64,000 nt of DNA from Shewanella amazonensis SB2B (GCF_000015245.1 NC_008700.1:502001-566000); one strand, 5' to 3'; counted from the first letter of the stretch, positions 42,677 to 51,591 are shown. Notes: generated by a model not told the origin, from the letters alone. Numbers and translations: made by a program.

Positions 42677-42696
42677 AATGGATCCTCTTTTAGCGT

Positions 42697-42715
42697 CCGA
42701 AGAATAAGCCTTCGG
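42697..42715 (-). promoter_or_regulatory. 5'-leader hairpin of hslVU mRNA
   Basis: CCGAAG, a seven-base loop and CTTCGG lie in the transcribed leader between the sigma-32 promoter and the hslV start. E. coli hslVU is reported to carry a leader stem-loop that raises mRNA stability; the same use here is inference. Confidence 0.5.
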
Positions 42716-42729
42716 GGACGGATAGAGCT

Positions 42730-42758
42730 TATATGGGGTCGTGGTCGGGCTTTTCAAG
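42730..42758 (-). promoter_or_regulatory. Sigma-32 heat-shock promoter of hslVU
   Basis: On the minus strand CTTGAAA, a 13-base spacer and CCCCATATA match the sigma-32 consensus (-35 CTTGAAA, -10 CCCCATNTA) at every position. It lies just upstream of the hslV leader. Confidence 0.9.
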
Positions 42759-42764
42759 GGATAA

Positions 42765-42788
42765 AACAAAGCCACCCGAAGGTGGCTT
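42765..42788 (-). terminator. Terminator of the argS/ftsN-like transcript
   Basis: On the minus strand AAGCCACC-TTCG-GGTGGCTT with a UUCG tetraloop, then a T-rich stretch (TGTTTTAT). It overlaps the start of the hslV promoter area and ends the upstream transcript. Confidence 0.8.
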
Positions 42789-42807
42789 GCATAACATGTG
42801 TGCTGTG

Positions 42808-42926
42808 GCTCAGTTTTGCCACAACCAGAAATGTCGGACAGGTGTTCATGCCGCTGGCTCGCTGAACTTATGAGCTGATGCTCAGTTTTGCCACAACCAG
42901 ATTTGGCACGTGTTCATGCCGATGGC
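42808..42926 (-). repeat. Partial tandem duplication of the ftsN-like gene 3' end
   Basis: The segment 42880-42926, covering the last codons of the SPOR-protein gene, is repeated imperfectly at 42808-42857. The first 22 bases are identical, then a gap/mismatch region and an identical TGTTCATGCCG follow. In the downstream copy the coding frame is lost, so it is a remnant of a duplicated C-terminus. Confidence 0.8.
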
Positions 42927-43439
42927 CTGCAGCTTGTGGCGGGCCCGCTCAGCATCGCGCTTGCGCTCATAGGGGCCAATTACCACCTTGTACCAGATGC
43001 CGCTGCCACCCTGCACCTTGCGAATTTGCGCTTCCATGCCCTGGAAAGCGATAACCGCCTTCATCTTCTCGGCCTGGGACTCTTCGCGGAATGAGCCACA
43101 CTGCATCTGATAGGGGCCGGTGGAGCGCAAGGTTTCCGGTGGCGGCACATCCACCTCGACCTGCTTATTCTCCAGCTCTTTCAGATAGGTCCACTCTTCC
43201 TGCGGCTGGGGAGGCAGAGCGTTGGGATCCTTTTTTGGCTTACCGGCCTTGGTTTCGGCCCTGGCCGGTTCAACCTGGTCGGCACTGCCCTTGATGGTCC
43301 ACAGGAAATAGCCGAATCCTGCCACTAATGCGACAACCACAATCAGCGCGATCCAGGGCTTGTGCCCCGGCGAGCGGGCATTCTTGTTGCTGCCACGACC
43401 TTTACTCCGTGGCGCTCGGTTGGCGTAATCGCGACTCAT
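42882..43439 (-). CDS. FtsN-like SPOR-domain cell division protein
   Basis: A 185-residue inner membrane protein of the FtsN/DamX plan: a basic cytoplasmic N-terminus (RAPRSKGRGSNKNAR), one membrane helix (about 28-47: WIALIVVVALVAGFGYFLW), a Pro/Lys-rich linker and a C-terminal SPOR domain (about 108-185: YQMQCGSFREESQAEKMKAVIAFQG, WYKVVIGPYERKRDAERARHKL). SPOR binds denuded septal peptidoglycan and localises to the division site. It is shorter than E. coli FtsN (319). It starts 3 bases after argS ends. Confidence 0.88.
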   Translation of the reverse strand: MSRDYANRAPRSKGRGSNKNARSPGHKPWIALIVVVALVAGFGYFLWTIKGSADQVEPARAETKAGKPKKDPNALPPQPQEEWTYLKELENKQVEVDVPPPETLRSTGPYQMQCGSFREESQAEKMKAVIAFQGMEAQIRKVQGGSGIWYKVVIGPYERKRDAERARHKLQAIGMNTCQIWLWQN

Positions 43440-43442
43440 GGA

Positions 43443-45188
43443 TTACATGCGCTCCAGAGTCTCGATGCCGAGCAGCGACAGGCCCTGCTTGAGGGTGTCG
43501 GCGGTCAGGCGCGATAGCAGCAAACGGCTGTCGCGGGCGGTTTCGCTGTCGGCGCTCAGCACCGGGCAGGCCTCGTAGAAGCTGGAGAAGGCGCCAGCCA
43601 ACTCGTACAGGTAACCACAGAGAATGTGCGGTTGGCCCTTGTCCACCATGCGTGCAAGGATTTCACCGAACTGTGCCAGCTTGTTGCCCAGCTCTTTCTC
43701 TTTGTCATGATCCAGCACCAGCTCGGCGTTGGTCAGGTCGATGTTTTCGGCTTTCTTGAAGATACCGGCCACACGGGTGTAAGCGTACAGCAGATAGGGG
43801 GCTGTGTTGCCTTCGAAGCTCAGCATCTGCTCGAAGCTGAAGATGTAATCGCTGCTGCGGTTCTTGGACAGGTCGGCGTATTTTACCGAGGCAATGCCAA
43901 CCACGCGGGCGATTTCTTTGACTTCAGTTTCATCCATATCGGGGTTTTTACTGCGAACCAGCTGCTCGGCACGCTCAACGGCTTCATCGAGCAGGTCAAC
44001 CAGCTTCACCACGCCGCCGGAGCGGGTCTTGAAGGGACGACCGTCTTCGCCGTTCATGGTGCCAAAGCCCATGTGCTCGAGGGTCATGTTGTCACGCACG
44101 AAACCTGCGGTGCGGGCCAGGCTGAATACCTGCTGGAAGTGCAGCGCCTGACGCAGGTCTACAAAGTAGAGCACACGGTCGGCATTCAGCACACCTGAGC
44201 GGTAGCGCATGGCGGCCAGATCGGTCGTGGCATACAGGAAGCCGCCATCGGCCTTCTGGATAATCACCGGCAGTGGCTCGCCATCTTTGTTACGGAACTC
44301 TTCCTGGAATACCACCTTGGCGCCGTCACTGATGGCGAGCAGGCCCTTGGCATCCAGATCGGCCACAACCTGAGCGAGGTCGGCGTTGTAGGCGCTCTCA
44401 CCGTGTACATCTTTACGGGTCAGGCTCACACCCAAACGCGCATACACGTCATGACAGTGGCTCAGGGAGATGTCGTTGAACTCGCGCCACAGCTTGTTGC
44501 AGTAAGCATCACCGCTTTGCAGCTCAACCACCAACTGACGGGCGCGGGTGGCGAATTCGTCGGATTCGTCAAAACGCAGCTTGGCCGCACGGTAGAAGCT
44601 TTCTAGGTCTGACAGCTCCAGATTGGCCTTGTCATCGCCCTGGGCACGCAGCTCTTCCATGTAGGCCAGCAGCATGCCGAACTGGGTACCCCAGTCACCC
44701 ACGTGGTTTTGACGGATGACTTTATGGCCGAGGAATTCCAGCGCGCGGACTACGCTGTCGCCAATGATGGTGGAACGCAGGTGACCCACGTGCATTTCCT
44801 TGGCGAGGTTGGGGGAGGAGTAGTCCACCACCACGGTTTGTGGTGCTGCGGCTTTCACGCCCAGCATGGCATCGCCGAGCGCGGCCTTGAGCTGGTTGGC
44901 CAGGGCGTTGTCGTCGATAAAGAAGTTGATAAAGCCGGGGCCAGCAATCTCGACCTTGGCCACCTGCGCGGACGCGGGCAGGTTGTCGATGATGAGCTGC
45001 GCCATTTCACGTGGCGGTTTACCGGCAACCTTGGTCAACATCATGGCCAGATTGGTGGCCAGATCGCCATGGCTCTTGTCCTTAGTTCGGTCGACCTGAA
45101 TGCGCGCTTCAAAGTCGGCGGGCACAATGCCCTGGGCTTTCAAGGATTCAAGGGTTTGTTCGAGCAAGGATTGAATGAGTTCTTTCAT
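43443..45188 (-). CDS. argS: Arginyl-tRNA synthetase
   Basis: A 581-residue class Ia synthetase (E. coli ArgS 577). Features: HIGH-type signature EMHVGHLRSTIIGD, the N-terminal Add1 domain (residues 1-100), NHVGDWGTQFGMLLAYMEEL, and the C-terminal anticodon-binding helical part with DALR-like TPYLLYAYTRVAGIF. It charges tRNA-Arg. Upstream region 45189-45675 separates it from the lipoprotein gene and contains plus-strand terminators. Confidence 0.97.
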   Translation of the reverse strand: MKELIQSLLEQTLESLKAQGIVPADFEARIQVDRTKDKSHGDLATNLAMMLTKVAGKPPREMAQLIIDNLPASAQVAKVEIAGPGFINFFIDDNALANQLKAALGDAMLGVKAAAPQTVVVDYSSPNLAKEMHVGHLRSTIIGDSVVRALEFLGHKVIRQNHVGDWGTQFGMLLAYMEELRAQGDDKANLELSDLESFYRAAKLRFDESDEFATRARQLVVELQSGDAYCNKLWREFNDISLSHCHDVYARLGVSLTRKDVHGESAYNADLAQVVADLDAKGLLAISDGAKVVFQEEFRNKDGEPLPVIIQKADGGFLYATTDLAAMRYRSGVLNADRVLYFVDLRQALHFQQVFSLARTAGFVRDNMTLEHMGFGTMNGEDGRPFKTRSGGVVKLVDLLDEAVERAEQLVRSKNPDMDETEVKEIARVVGIASVKYADLSKNRSSDYIFSFEQMLSFEGNTAPYLLYAYTRVAGIFKKAENIDLTNAELVLDHDKEKELGNKLAQFGEILARMVDKGQPHILCGYLYELAGAFSSFYEACPVLSADSETARDSRLLLSRLTADTLKQGLSLLGIETLERM

Positions 45189-45457
45189 CGGCCTGTATCT
45201 ATTGACTGCAAGGTTTAACGGGAATAACCGGGAATTGTAGCCTCTGCGCCCCCCGGCTGGCTATTGGCTGAAGGAACTTTTTGAGCAAAAAGACAAAGCA
45301 CCCGGGTGATTTTTATAGATGAACATTAATTCATGCGTTGCCAAGGGGAAGTTCATGGTGACTGGTGCATAGTGTCGACATGGTTCGTTAGACATGGATG
45401 TTGGTTATGCTGGATAGCTTGTTCTTGTTAGCGCAGACATACTGACCGGCGACTTAT

Positions 45458-45526
45458 GGCCTCACAGAGGCGATAGAGTGAAATGCAGATTCGCTCTGGC
45501 GTGTCCTCTGTGGCCATGTTTTTTTC
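45458..45526 (+). ncRNA. Possible small RNA: plus-strand terminator hairpin, orphan
   Basis: GGCCTCACAGAGG and CCTCTGTGGCC, 34 bases apart, form a long stem with an inner AGAG/CTCT pair and are followed by seven T residues. No plus-strand gene lies upstream within 300 bases: argS is on the other strand. A second terminator follows at 45584. These are the ends expected of a noncoding transcript starting somewhere between about 45240 and 45450. No promoter was convincingly found. Confidence 0.4.
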
Positions 45527-45583
45527 ACCTGTTTCTCACTCCTGTTTGCTTTTGTGAACAGAACTCATTGACATCCCACCTTG

Positions 45584-45611
45584 CGCGGCTTTTTAGCCGC
45601 GATTTTTTTAT
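45584..45611 (+). terminator. Orphan plus-strand terminator
   Basis: CGCGGCT-TTTT-AGCCGCG followed by ATTTTTTTA. No plus-strand CDS ends nearby. Terminates a putative transcript from the argS upstream region. Confidence 0.8.
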
Positions 45612-45623
45612 CTGTGATTCATG

Positions 45624-45650
45624 TAAAAAAATGCAGCCCTGAGGCTGCAT
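45624..45650 (-). terminator. Terminator of the adhesin-like lipoprotein gene
   Basis: On the minus strand ATGCAGCC-TCAG-GGCTGCAT with a T7 run, 25 bases after the stop codon. Confidence 0.85.
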
Positions 45651-45675
45651 CCTGTCACTGGTTATTTCGGTCGGT

Positions 45676-47523
45676 TCAATTGGCAGATTCAGCCATCATC
45701 TGGCTTTGCCACAGCGAGTCTTCATCTTCCGATGACGTCAAAGAGATAAGTACGGCATTGGGTTTCCCTGCAATCGGCGCCAGTACCATGACAAAGGTCG
45801 TTGCACTGGTGTCGGTATAATTTATCTCGATGGAGCCTGCTGAATTGATGTGCCAGCTCATCGCCAGGCTGGGTTCTTCACCTTCCCAGATGGTGCCCAT
45901 GCCGTCAGCGCCGAAAGCGACATGGAAGGTACCTGTGTCGCCGTCGAAAAGTTTGAAATCCATACTGAATTGCCGGGCCAGTACATCGGCGTCACTGAAG
46001 CCCTCGGAGCTGCGCACCAGACTCACCTGACCGAGTGGATGGTTGCTGTCGTAATCCTGCAGCATGGCAGCGAAGCGTTCGAGTTTCGGCAGGCTGTAGC
46101 GACCATCTTCGGCATCCTGGAACCATATTTCGCCAAAAGGTTTAAGCATCAGAGTGTCACCCGAAGTTGAGCTGTCTTTATCGTAGAGGCCACCGGGACC
46201 ATCGGCATCCACTGTGATGCCAGTGACGCTGAAGCTGCTGCCATCCCATTGATATTGACCAAACTCACCGGAGAGTGCCTGCGGCGTGGACTCGCCATAG
46301 CTTTCCTGATTGTTGGTGTGTACCAATGCGTACTCGGTGCCTGATAGAAACACCACCACAGTGAGGTTGTCGTCGCTCTCTTCCCATACTGTCCATGAGC
46401 CGATGAGTGGGTTGCTGCCATCATCGATTCTGCTCAGCATAATGCTGTCTTCGCTGAACTGAATGGTCAGCGACTCACCCAGTGTCATGGTTTTTGCTTC
46501 GTGGCTTCCGCCATCGAAAAAGCCGCCGCTGTTGTCCGACTCATCAAAAAGAGTCAGGCTGAGGGCGCCAGTTTCAGGATCCCACTCGTATCCCCCCAGT
46601 TCAGCGCTGCCAGCCAGCTGATCGCCATCATCGGTGTGTTCGTGGAGAATCAAATAGTGGCTGTCATCTATGAAGGTGAGAATGTTGCGCATGCCTTCGC
46701 CTTCTTTATATAGCCAGCTGCCACGCAGTTGTTGCCGCAGCGAGGTTTCAACGTGGGCCTTCGCGTCGGCATCACTCACCAGAGTGCGGTTATCCAACGT
46801 TGTCAGCACAGAGGCAACGGCATCGGCAAAGCCGGTGCTGCCGATGTCCAGTGCCGTGCCGTTAAAGGCTTCTGTGGTGGCCTGAGACAGGGTAATACCG
46901 TTGCTGGGGTCTTCATCTTCATCCAGCGTTTGCAGTATACGGGCGATGTTGGAGACCGTGGTGTCATCGCCATCGGCAAAATTATTGGGGGTAACCAAGC
47001 CTGTGGCTTCAACAGCAGGAAACGTCAGATCGCCAATGAAAAACACCACGGTTTCGCCGGGCAAATACTGGTAGCGCCCCATGGCATCGGTGACACCACT
47101 TTGGGTTTCGGTGCGATAACCTATACCCGCTACCGGGCTGTCGAGGAATAGCCCGGCCTGTGCACTGGCGCAACTGACTTGAGCGGCGTTGGCATTGGCG
47201 CTGCTGAGGGTTCCGCTGGCACCTGTGATGCTGCAGACCTGTCCTTCTGGTTGACTGCTGATACTGATGCTGAATCCCGTGCCTTCGGCCACGGTATTGG
47301 CGAACTGGAAACTGCTGCCTGTGACATTTTGCGTTTGAGTGCTGCCGGCGGTGAGTGTCAGTCCCAGAGTGCCATTCAGGCCGCTGATGCTGCCGCCTAT
47401 CTTCAGTTGGGCGGGTTCGGTGGGTTGCTCTGTGTCCTCATCCTTGTCGCTGCCACCGCAGGCAGCCAGGCCAAGTGCCAGTGGCAGCAGCAGGCCACCA
47501 CGTAATAAGAGGGATATTTGCAT
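45676..47523 (-). CDS. Large secreted lipoprotein of unknown function
   Basis: A 615-residue lipoprotein: MQISLLLRGGLLLPLALGLAAC (Cys22 lipidated, GGS after it). The mature region begins with Gly/Ser/Thr-rich beta-type sequence (GGSISGLNGTLGLTLTAGS), then a segment VAGIGYRTETQSGVTDAMGRYQYLPGETVVFFIGDLTF, like repeats found in Shewanella surface proteins with Ig-like folding. Acidic patches (DGDDTTVSNI, DEDEDPSNG) and a long beta-rich C-terminal half (IGSWTVWEESDDNLTVVVFLSG). Overall acidic and outer-membrane localised. No enzyme motif recognised. Confidence 0.75.
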   Translation of the reverse strand: MQISLLLRGGLLLPLALGLAACGGSDKDEDTEQPTEPAQLKIGGSISGLNGTLGLTLTAGSTQTQNVTGSSFQFANTVAEGTGFSISISSQPEGQVCSITGASGTLSSANANAAQVSCASAQAGLFLDSPVAGIGYRTETQSGVTDAMGRYQYLPGETVVFFIGDLTFPAVEATGLVTPNNFADGDDTTVSNIARILQTLDEDEDPSNGITLSQATTEAFNGTALDIGSTGFADAVASVLTTLDNRTLVSDADAKAHVETSLRQQLRGSWLYKEGEGMRNILTFIDDSHYLILHEHTDDGDQLAGSAELGGYEWDPETGALSLTLFDESDNSGGFFDGGSHEAKTMTLGESLTIQFSEDSIMLSRIDDGSNPLIGSWTVWEESDDNLTVVVFLSGTEYALVHTNNQESYGESTPQALSGEFGQYQWDGSSFSVTGITVDADGPGGLYDKDSSTSGDTLMLKPFGEIWFQDAEDGRYSLPKLERFAAMLQDYDSNHPLGQVSLVRSSEGFSDADVLARQFSMDFKLFDGDTGTFHVAFGADGMGTIWEGEEPSLAMSWHINSAGSIEINYTDTSATTFVMVLAPIAGKPNAVLISLTSSEDEDSLWQSQMMAESAN

Positions 47524-47685
47524 GATCTGATCCTTAATGTATGCGTCCGTTCAGTCCCTGTTGGGAGTTTGGGTTGTGCGCCCAGATGACAGCATAAGAA
47601 AGACCGATAAAAGTGAGATGTGATTCTTTTTGAAAAGATTTGAATCTTTTTAAATCAGTTAATTACAGGTTTGGTGGCGCGGAGG

Positions 47686-49881
47686 TTAGAGCAGGTCCTG
47701 CGGATCTCTGTCCAGGCTCCACCGACAACGCTTTGCCTCGGGCAGAAGATCGATGGCGGGCAGAATCGCTTCCAATGCCTGCTGTAATCCCTGACGCTGC
47801 TCGGCCTGAAACATCAGCTGGCGTCGGTGCTTGCCAGCCTTGCGGTCCATGGGCGCGGGCAGGGGCCCAATCACTTCAAATCCCCTGTCCCTTGGCAACA
47901 TGGCCGCGATGGCTGCCAAAAAGGCTTCGGCATCTTCAGCCCTGTGGGCTTCGGCCCGTGCCAGCACCATGTGCCACGCCGGTGGCAGTGCCGCCTGTTT
48001 GCGCTCACTGAGCTGGCCGCGGGCAAAATCGCCATAACCCTTATGCATCAGCTCCCGTAATATCGGGTTATCGCTCTGGTGAGTTTGCAGCAGCACAGTG
48101 CCGGGTTTGGCGGCGCGGCCCGCACGACCGGCCACCTGGGTGTAAAGTTGGCCAAAGCGTTCCGGCGCTCGAAAATCGGCGCTGAACAGGGCACCATCCA
48201 CATCCAACAGACCCACCAGAGTCACGTCCGGGAAGTGGTGGCCTTTGGCCAGCATCTGGGTGCCCACCAGGATTTTGTAGTCGCCTCGATGAATGGCCTG
48301 CAGGTGATTTTCCAGTGAGCCCTTGAGGCGGGTGGTGTCTCTGTCGATGCGTACCACAGGATATTTGGGGAACTCTTCTTTCAGCACTTGTTCCAGCTGC
48401 TCTGTGCCTATCCCCTGGCCCATCAGCATGGTGGAGCCGCAGTTGTGGCACTGGCGCGGAATGGCATATTGGTTGCCGCAGTGGTGGCAGCGAATTTCGC
48501 CAAGCTTTTGATGCACGGTAAAAAAGGCATCGCAGCGATCGCACTCATGCAAATGGCCGCACTCGTGACACAGGAGCGCCGGAGCAAAGCCGCGGCGATT
48601 CAAAAACAGCAGCACCTGATTGCCGGCATCCAGATGCAGCCGCATTTCGTTGAGCAGCGCCGCCGACATACCAGCCTTCAGCGGTTGGTTGCGGATATCG
48701 ATAATGCCCTGACGTACTTTTTTGGCGTTACCGGCGCGCTCCCCCAGATGCAGGTGCCGATAACGGCCCGAGAGGGCGTTTTGAAGCGACTCCAGCGAGG
48801 GTGTGGCCGAGCCCAGTACCACGGGAATATTCTCCAGATGGCCACGCATCACCGCCAGATCGCGGGCGTGGTAGCCCACACCTTCCTGCTGTTTGAACGA
48901 GCTGTCGTGCTCTTCGTCGAGGATGATAATGCCGGGGAACGCCATGGGCGTGAATAAGGCGCTGCGGGTACCGATAATGATGGCAGCTTCGCCGCTGCGC
49001 CCTGCACGCCAGGCATCGAGGCGTTGATTGTCGGTGAGGTTGGAATGGATTACCGCCACTTCAACCTTGAAGCGGCGACGGAAGCGGTCAATGGTCTGGG
49101 GCGTCAGGCCTATCTCAGGCACCAAAATCAGCGCCTGTTTGCCTTCGCTCAGTATCTTTTCCAATACCGAAAGGTACACCTCTGTTTTACCTGAGCCCGT
49201 GATGCCCTCAAGCAGTGCGCACGCGTACCCCTCGGCGGCGTTGATGGCAGCGACTGCCACAGCTTGTTCCTTGTTGAGCTTATGGGGCGTTTCACCAAGC
49301 TCAAGCGCTGTTCGCCAGCCGAGGTTAATGTCTACCGGCACCTGTTCCCGCTGTACCCAATCCTTGTCTTCGAGACCTTTCAGGGCGGCCTTGCTGAGCT
49401 CCATGGCGTTGAATTCATCCAGACTCAGGGGATGCTGCCACAGCATTTCGGCGAGCTTTTGTTGGGCTGGTGCCCGCTTCAGGGTGGTGATGCCGGCCTC
49501 TCTGGCCTTGTCGGTCAATTTAAGCCAGGTGCGACTCTTGGGGGCGGCATCCGCGCCTTTGCGCAGTGCCACCGGCAATGCCTGGGTCAGCATCTGTCCC
49601 TGACTGCAAAAATAATACCTTGCGGCCCACAGAGTCAGTTTATAGAGTGGTTCAGACAATGCCGGCTCATCATCGATTATCTCAATGATTTCTTTGATTT
49701 GGGCATCGGGCAGCTCGCAACTGTCTTTGGTTGCGGTAATAAGACCTATCAGTTGTTGTTTGCCAAAGGGCACCTTGACCCTTTTGCCGGGGCAGGGTGA
49801 AGTGCTTGGTTGTGCTGGCAATCGATAGCTGTAACTGCGGCGCATGGGAACCGGCAGAGCAACTTCAACAAACTGTGGCAT
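47686..49881 (-). CDS. priA: Primosomal replication protein N' (PriA helicase)
   Basis: A 731-residue replication-restart helicase (E. coli 732). N-terminal 3'-DNA binding domain (MPQFVEVALPVPMRRSYSYRLPA), superfamily 2 helicase with Walker A EGITGSGKTEVYL and DEEH box IILDEEHDSSF, zinc-binding Cys cluster CHECGHLHECDRCD and CHHCGNQYAIPRQCHNCG. It reloads the replisome at abandoned forks. The ATG at 49881 is chosen because it gives the conserved N-terminus; the open frame runs 43 codons further up with an extra ATG at 49893. No strong Shine-Dalgarno was visible. Confidence 0.96.
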   Translation of the reverse strand: MPQFVEVALPVPMRRSYSYRLPAQPSTSPCPGKRVKVPFGKQQLIGLITATKDSCELPDAQIKEIIEIIDDEPALSEPLYKLTLWAARYYFCSQGQMLTQALPVALRKGADAAPKSRTWLKLTDKAREAGITTLKRAPAQQKLAEMLWQHPLSLDEFNAMELSKAALKGLEDKDWVQREQVPVDINLGWRTALELGETPHKLNKEQAVAVAAINAAEGYACALLEGITGSGKTEVYLSVLEKILSEGKQALILVPEIGLTPQTIDRFRRRFKVEVAVIHSNLTDNQRLDAWRAGRSGEAAIIIGTRSALFTPMAFPGIIILDEEHDSSFKQQEGVGYHARDLAVMRGHLENIPVVLGSATPSLESLQNALSGRYRHLHLGERAGNAKKVRQGIIDIRNQPLKAGMSAALLNEMRLHLDAGNQVLLFLNRRGFAPALLCHECGHLHECDRCDAFFTVHQKLGEIRCHHCGNQYAIPRQCHNCGSTMLMGQGIGTEQLEQVLKEEFPKYPVVRIDRDTTRLKGSLENHLQAIHRGDYKILVGTQMLAKGHHFPDVTLVGLLDVDGALFSADFRAPERFGQLYTQVAGRAGRAAKPGTVLLQTHQSDNPILRELMHKGYGDFARGQLSERKQAALPPAWHMVLARAEAHRAEDAEAFLAAIAAMLPRDRGFEVIGPLPAPMDRKAGKHRRQLMFQAEQRQGLQQALEAILPAIDLLPEAKRCRWSLDRDPQDLL

Positions 49882-49962
49882 AATCAGGTACATCTGGCTT
49901 GAGTTGCCTCTAGTGTAACGGCAGCGTGGGAACTCAGCCACAGCTAATGCAGCCCAGTAACT

Positions 49963-50006
49963 ATGCAAGAAAAACAATGCAAGAAAACGATGCAGGAAAA
50001 ACAATG
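49963..50006 (+). repeat. Short tandem repeats with four ATG codons before the FimV-like gene
   Basis: Three units of about 14 bases, ATGCARGAAAA(A)CR, run into the start of the next gene. ATG triplets occur at 49963, 49977, 49990 and 50004. The AGGA within the repeat is the Shine-Dalgarno of the last one. It may modulate translation start. Confidence 0.6.
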
Positions 50007-50729
50007 ACAAGACTTTTCATCCTTGCCTTGCTGTTGATGGTTCAGGCCCTGACGCCTGCACAGGCGCGTTTATCCCATGTCAGTATCAATAAAAGCCAAT
50101 TCACTTTGGGCGAATACCCGCGTCTGCGAGTCAATATTGTGTCTGAGCGCAGTGACCTGTCGCGGCTGGAGTTTGTGGTGCGCCAGGGTACCCGGGAAGA
50201 AAAGCTCATGGTTGAGCCCCTGAACAACTTTATGTTGTTGCTGTTTGGCGTCGACAATGTGACAGACGCCAATGCCGAACTGGTGGTGCGCGAATACGTG
50301 GTCAATCAGTGGCAGGAATATAAGGTTATCCCGCTGTTTGGTGGCACGGAGCGAGTCGCGAAAGCACCGAGCGCGTCCCCGAGAAAGGCCGCCGAGCTGT
50401 TGGCTCCCGAGTCCGTACCTGTGGCGAAACCCACTCCCGTGCAAATGTCGCTTGCCAGCGCGGCCAACGACAGCGGTGGCTGCGCCGTTGAGTACCAGCC
50501 AGGGGAGACCCTCTGGCGCATTGCCAGTCGTTATGCGCCCCGCTGGAATACCAACGTATACAGCACCATGATGGCATTGTTTGATGCCAATCCCCGCGCC
50601 TTTACCAAGGGCAAAATCAGTGGCCTCAAGCAAGATGCTAAGCTGGAGTGCCCATCACCGGCGCTGCTGGGGCGTTATCCGGATACCCGAGAGGCGAGAC
50701 GCATTTTTGAAGCCAAAAGCCTGGAGTGA
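50004..50729 (+). CDS. FimV/LysM-like exported protein
   Basis: A 241-residue exported protein. Signal peptide about 1-21 (MTRLFILALLLMVQALTPAQA); N-terminal beta-rich domain (LSHVSINKSQFTLGEYPRLRVNIV, LEFVVRQGTREEKLMVEPLN) resembling the FimV N-terminus; a Pro/Ala-rich linker; and a C-terminal LysM-like unit (VEYQPGETLWRIASRYAPRW, STMMALFDANPRAFTKGKISGLKQDA). FimV proteins bind peptidoglycan and help assemble pilus or secretion machinery at the pole. Alternative in-frame start at 49977 would add nine residues. Confidence 0.78.
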   Translation: MTRLFILALLLMVQALTPAQARLSHVSINKSQFTLGEYPRLRVNIVSERSDLSRLEFVVRQGTREEKLMVEPLNNFMLLLFGVDNVTDANAELVVREYVVNQWQEYKVIPLFGGTERVAKAPSASPRKAAELLAPESVPVAKPTPVQMSLASAANDSGGCAVEYQPGETLWRIASRYAPRWNTNVYSTMMALFDANPRAFTKGKISGLKQDAKLECPSPALLGRYPDTREARRIFEAKSLE

Positions 50730-50876
50730 ATCGCTGGCTTTTTAAGCGACGATCTGCTTGTCAGTATGGGTGAGATCCTGTACCATTCTGCGCCCTAACA
50801 TACTTGTTATTAACTGCATGTGGTGTCCGACTTCGGGTTGGAAGAGCGACATGGCCTTTACTTTGAGGTAATCCCG

Positions 50877-51089
50877 ATGAAACCAGGTATCCATCCTGAA
50901 TACGCCCAGATCACTGCCACCTGTACTTGTGGTAACGTTATCAAGATCAACTCCACTGTAGGTAAAGACCTGCACCTGGACGTGTGTGGTGCTTGTCACC
51001 CATTCTACACAGGTACTCAGAAAGTGGTTGACACCGGTGGTCGTATCGACAAGTTCAACAAGCGTTTCGGTATGCTTGGCAAGAAGTAA
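50877..51089 (+). CDS. rpmE: 50S ribosomal protein L31
   Basis: A 70-residue type I L31 with zinc ligands CTCG (Cys near 16 and 18) and CGACH (near 37 and 40): MKPGIHPEYAQITATCTCGNVIKINST and DLHLDVCGACHPFYTGTQK. GAGG lies 8 bases before the ATG 50877; the longer open frame from 50820 is rejected. Zinc-containing form, so not the zinc-free paralog type. A strong terminator follows. Confidence 0.97.
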   Translation: MKPGIHPEYAQITATCTCGNVIKINSTVGKDLHLDVCGACHPFYTGTQKVVDTGGRIDKFNKRFGMLGKK

Positions 51090-51110
51090 TTGCAACAGCA
51101 ATGAATTCAT

Positions 51111-51139
51111 AAAAAGGGCACCTTCATGGTGCCCTTTTT
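51111..51139 (+). terminator. Terminator after rpmE
   Basis: AAAAAGGGCACC-TTCAT-GGTGCCCTTTTT, a 12-bp perfect stem including A/T arms. Confidence 0.9.
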
Positions 51140-51591
51140 GCTTTCAGCCTGATCCGGTTTTTCATTTTGCCACCAACCCGGCCGCGAACAGAGTTGTATG
51201 CACCGAGGTCAGATGAGTTTATTTTCCGAGCGATGATTTTACGACTTTCGGCTGTGATTTTCGGCGAAGTCATGAAAATGGAATTAAATTTGGTAATTTT
51301 GCTACATAAATGGCTTCTTATCGCACCATTAAGGCGGTTTTCACGAGTTGCTTAAGTATAAAAACAACAAAGTTAATTAATGGTTTGGCTTTTGTTTGCC
51401 CAAGTTAATTGCTGAAAATGGCGCTTTGATGTGTTCGCGGCGATCAAGTCCCTGAAATTTGTTGAAGGTTGGTTTCAAAGCCCTGGTAATTCGCGTAATC
51501 TTTATGGCCTTAGTAAAGGGGCCCGAATTTGCTGTTGCGATGCCCTTTTGCCCGCGGATTTACCCATAAAAACGTCGTTCAGGATTAAAAA
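51140..51591. other. Long upstream region of the malic enzyme gene
   Basis: About 450 bases with no ORF of substance. The stretch 51220-51420 is AT-rich and may hold promoter elements. No riboswitch or palindrome was clear. The last 40 bases contain CCCGCGGATT upstream of the start without a strong Shine-Dalgarno. Confidence 0.4.

Noticed and set aside
45581..45820. 79-codon plus-strand ORF near the lipoprotein gene end
   Set aside because: It begins at a terminator hairpin and overlaps the lipoprotein gene; no ribosome binding site.
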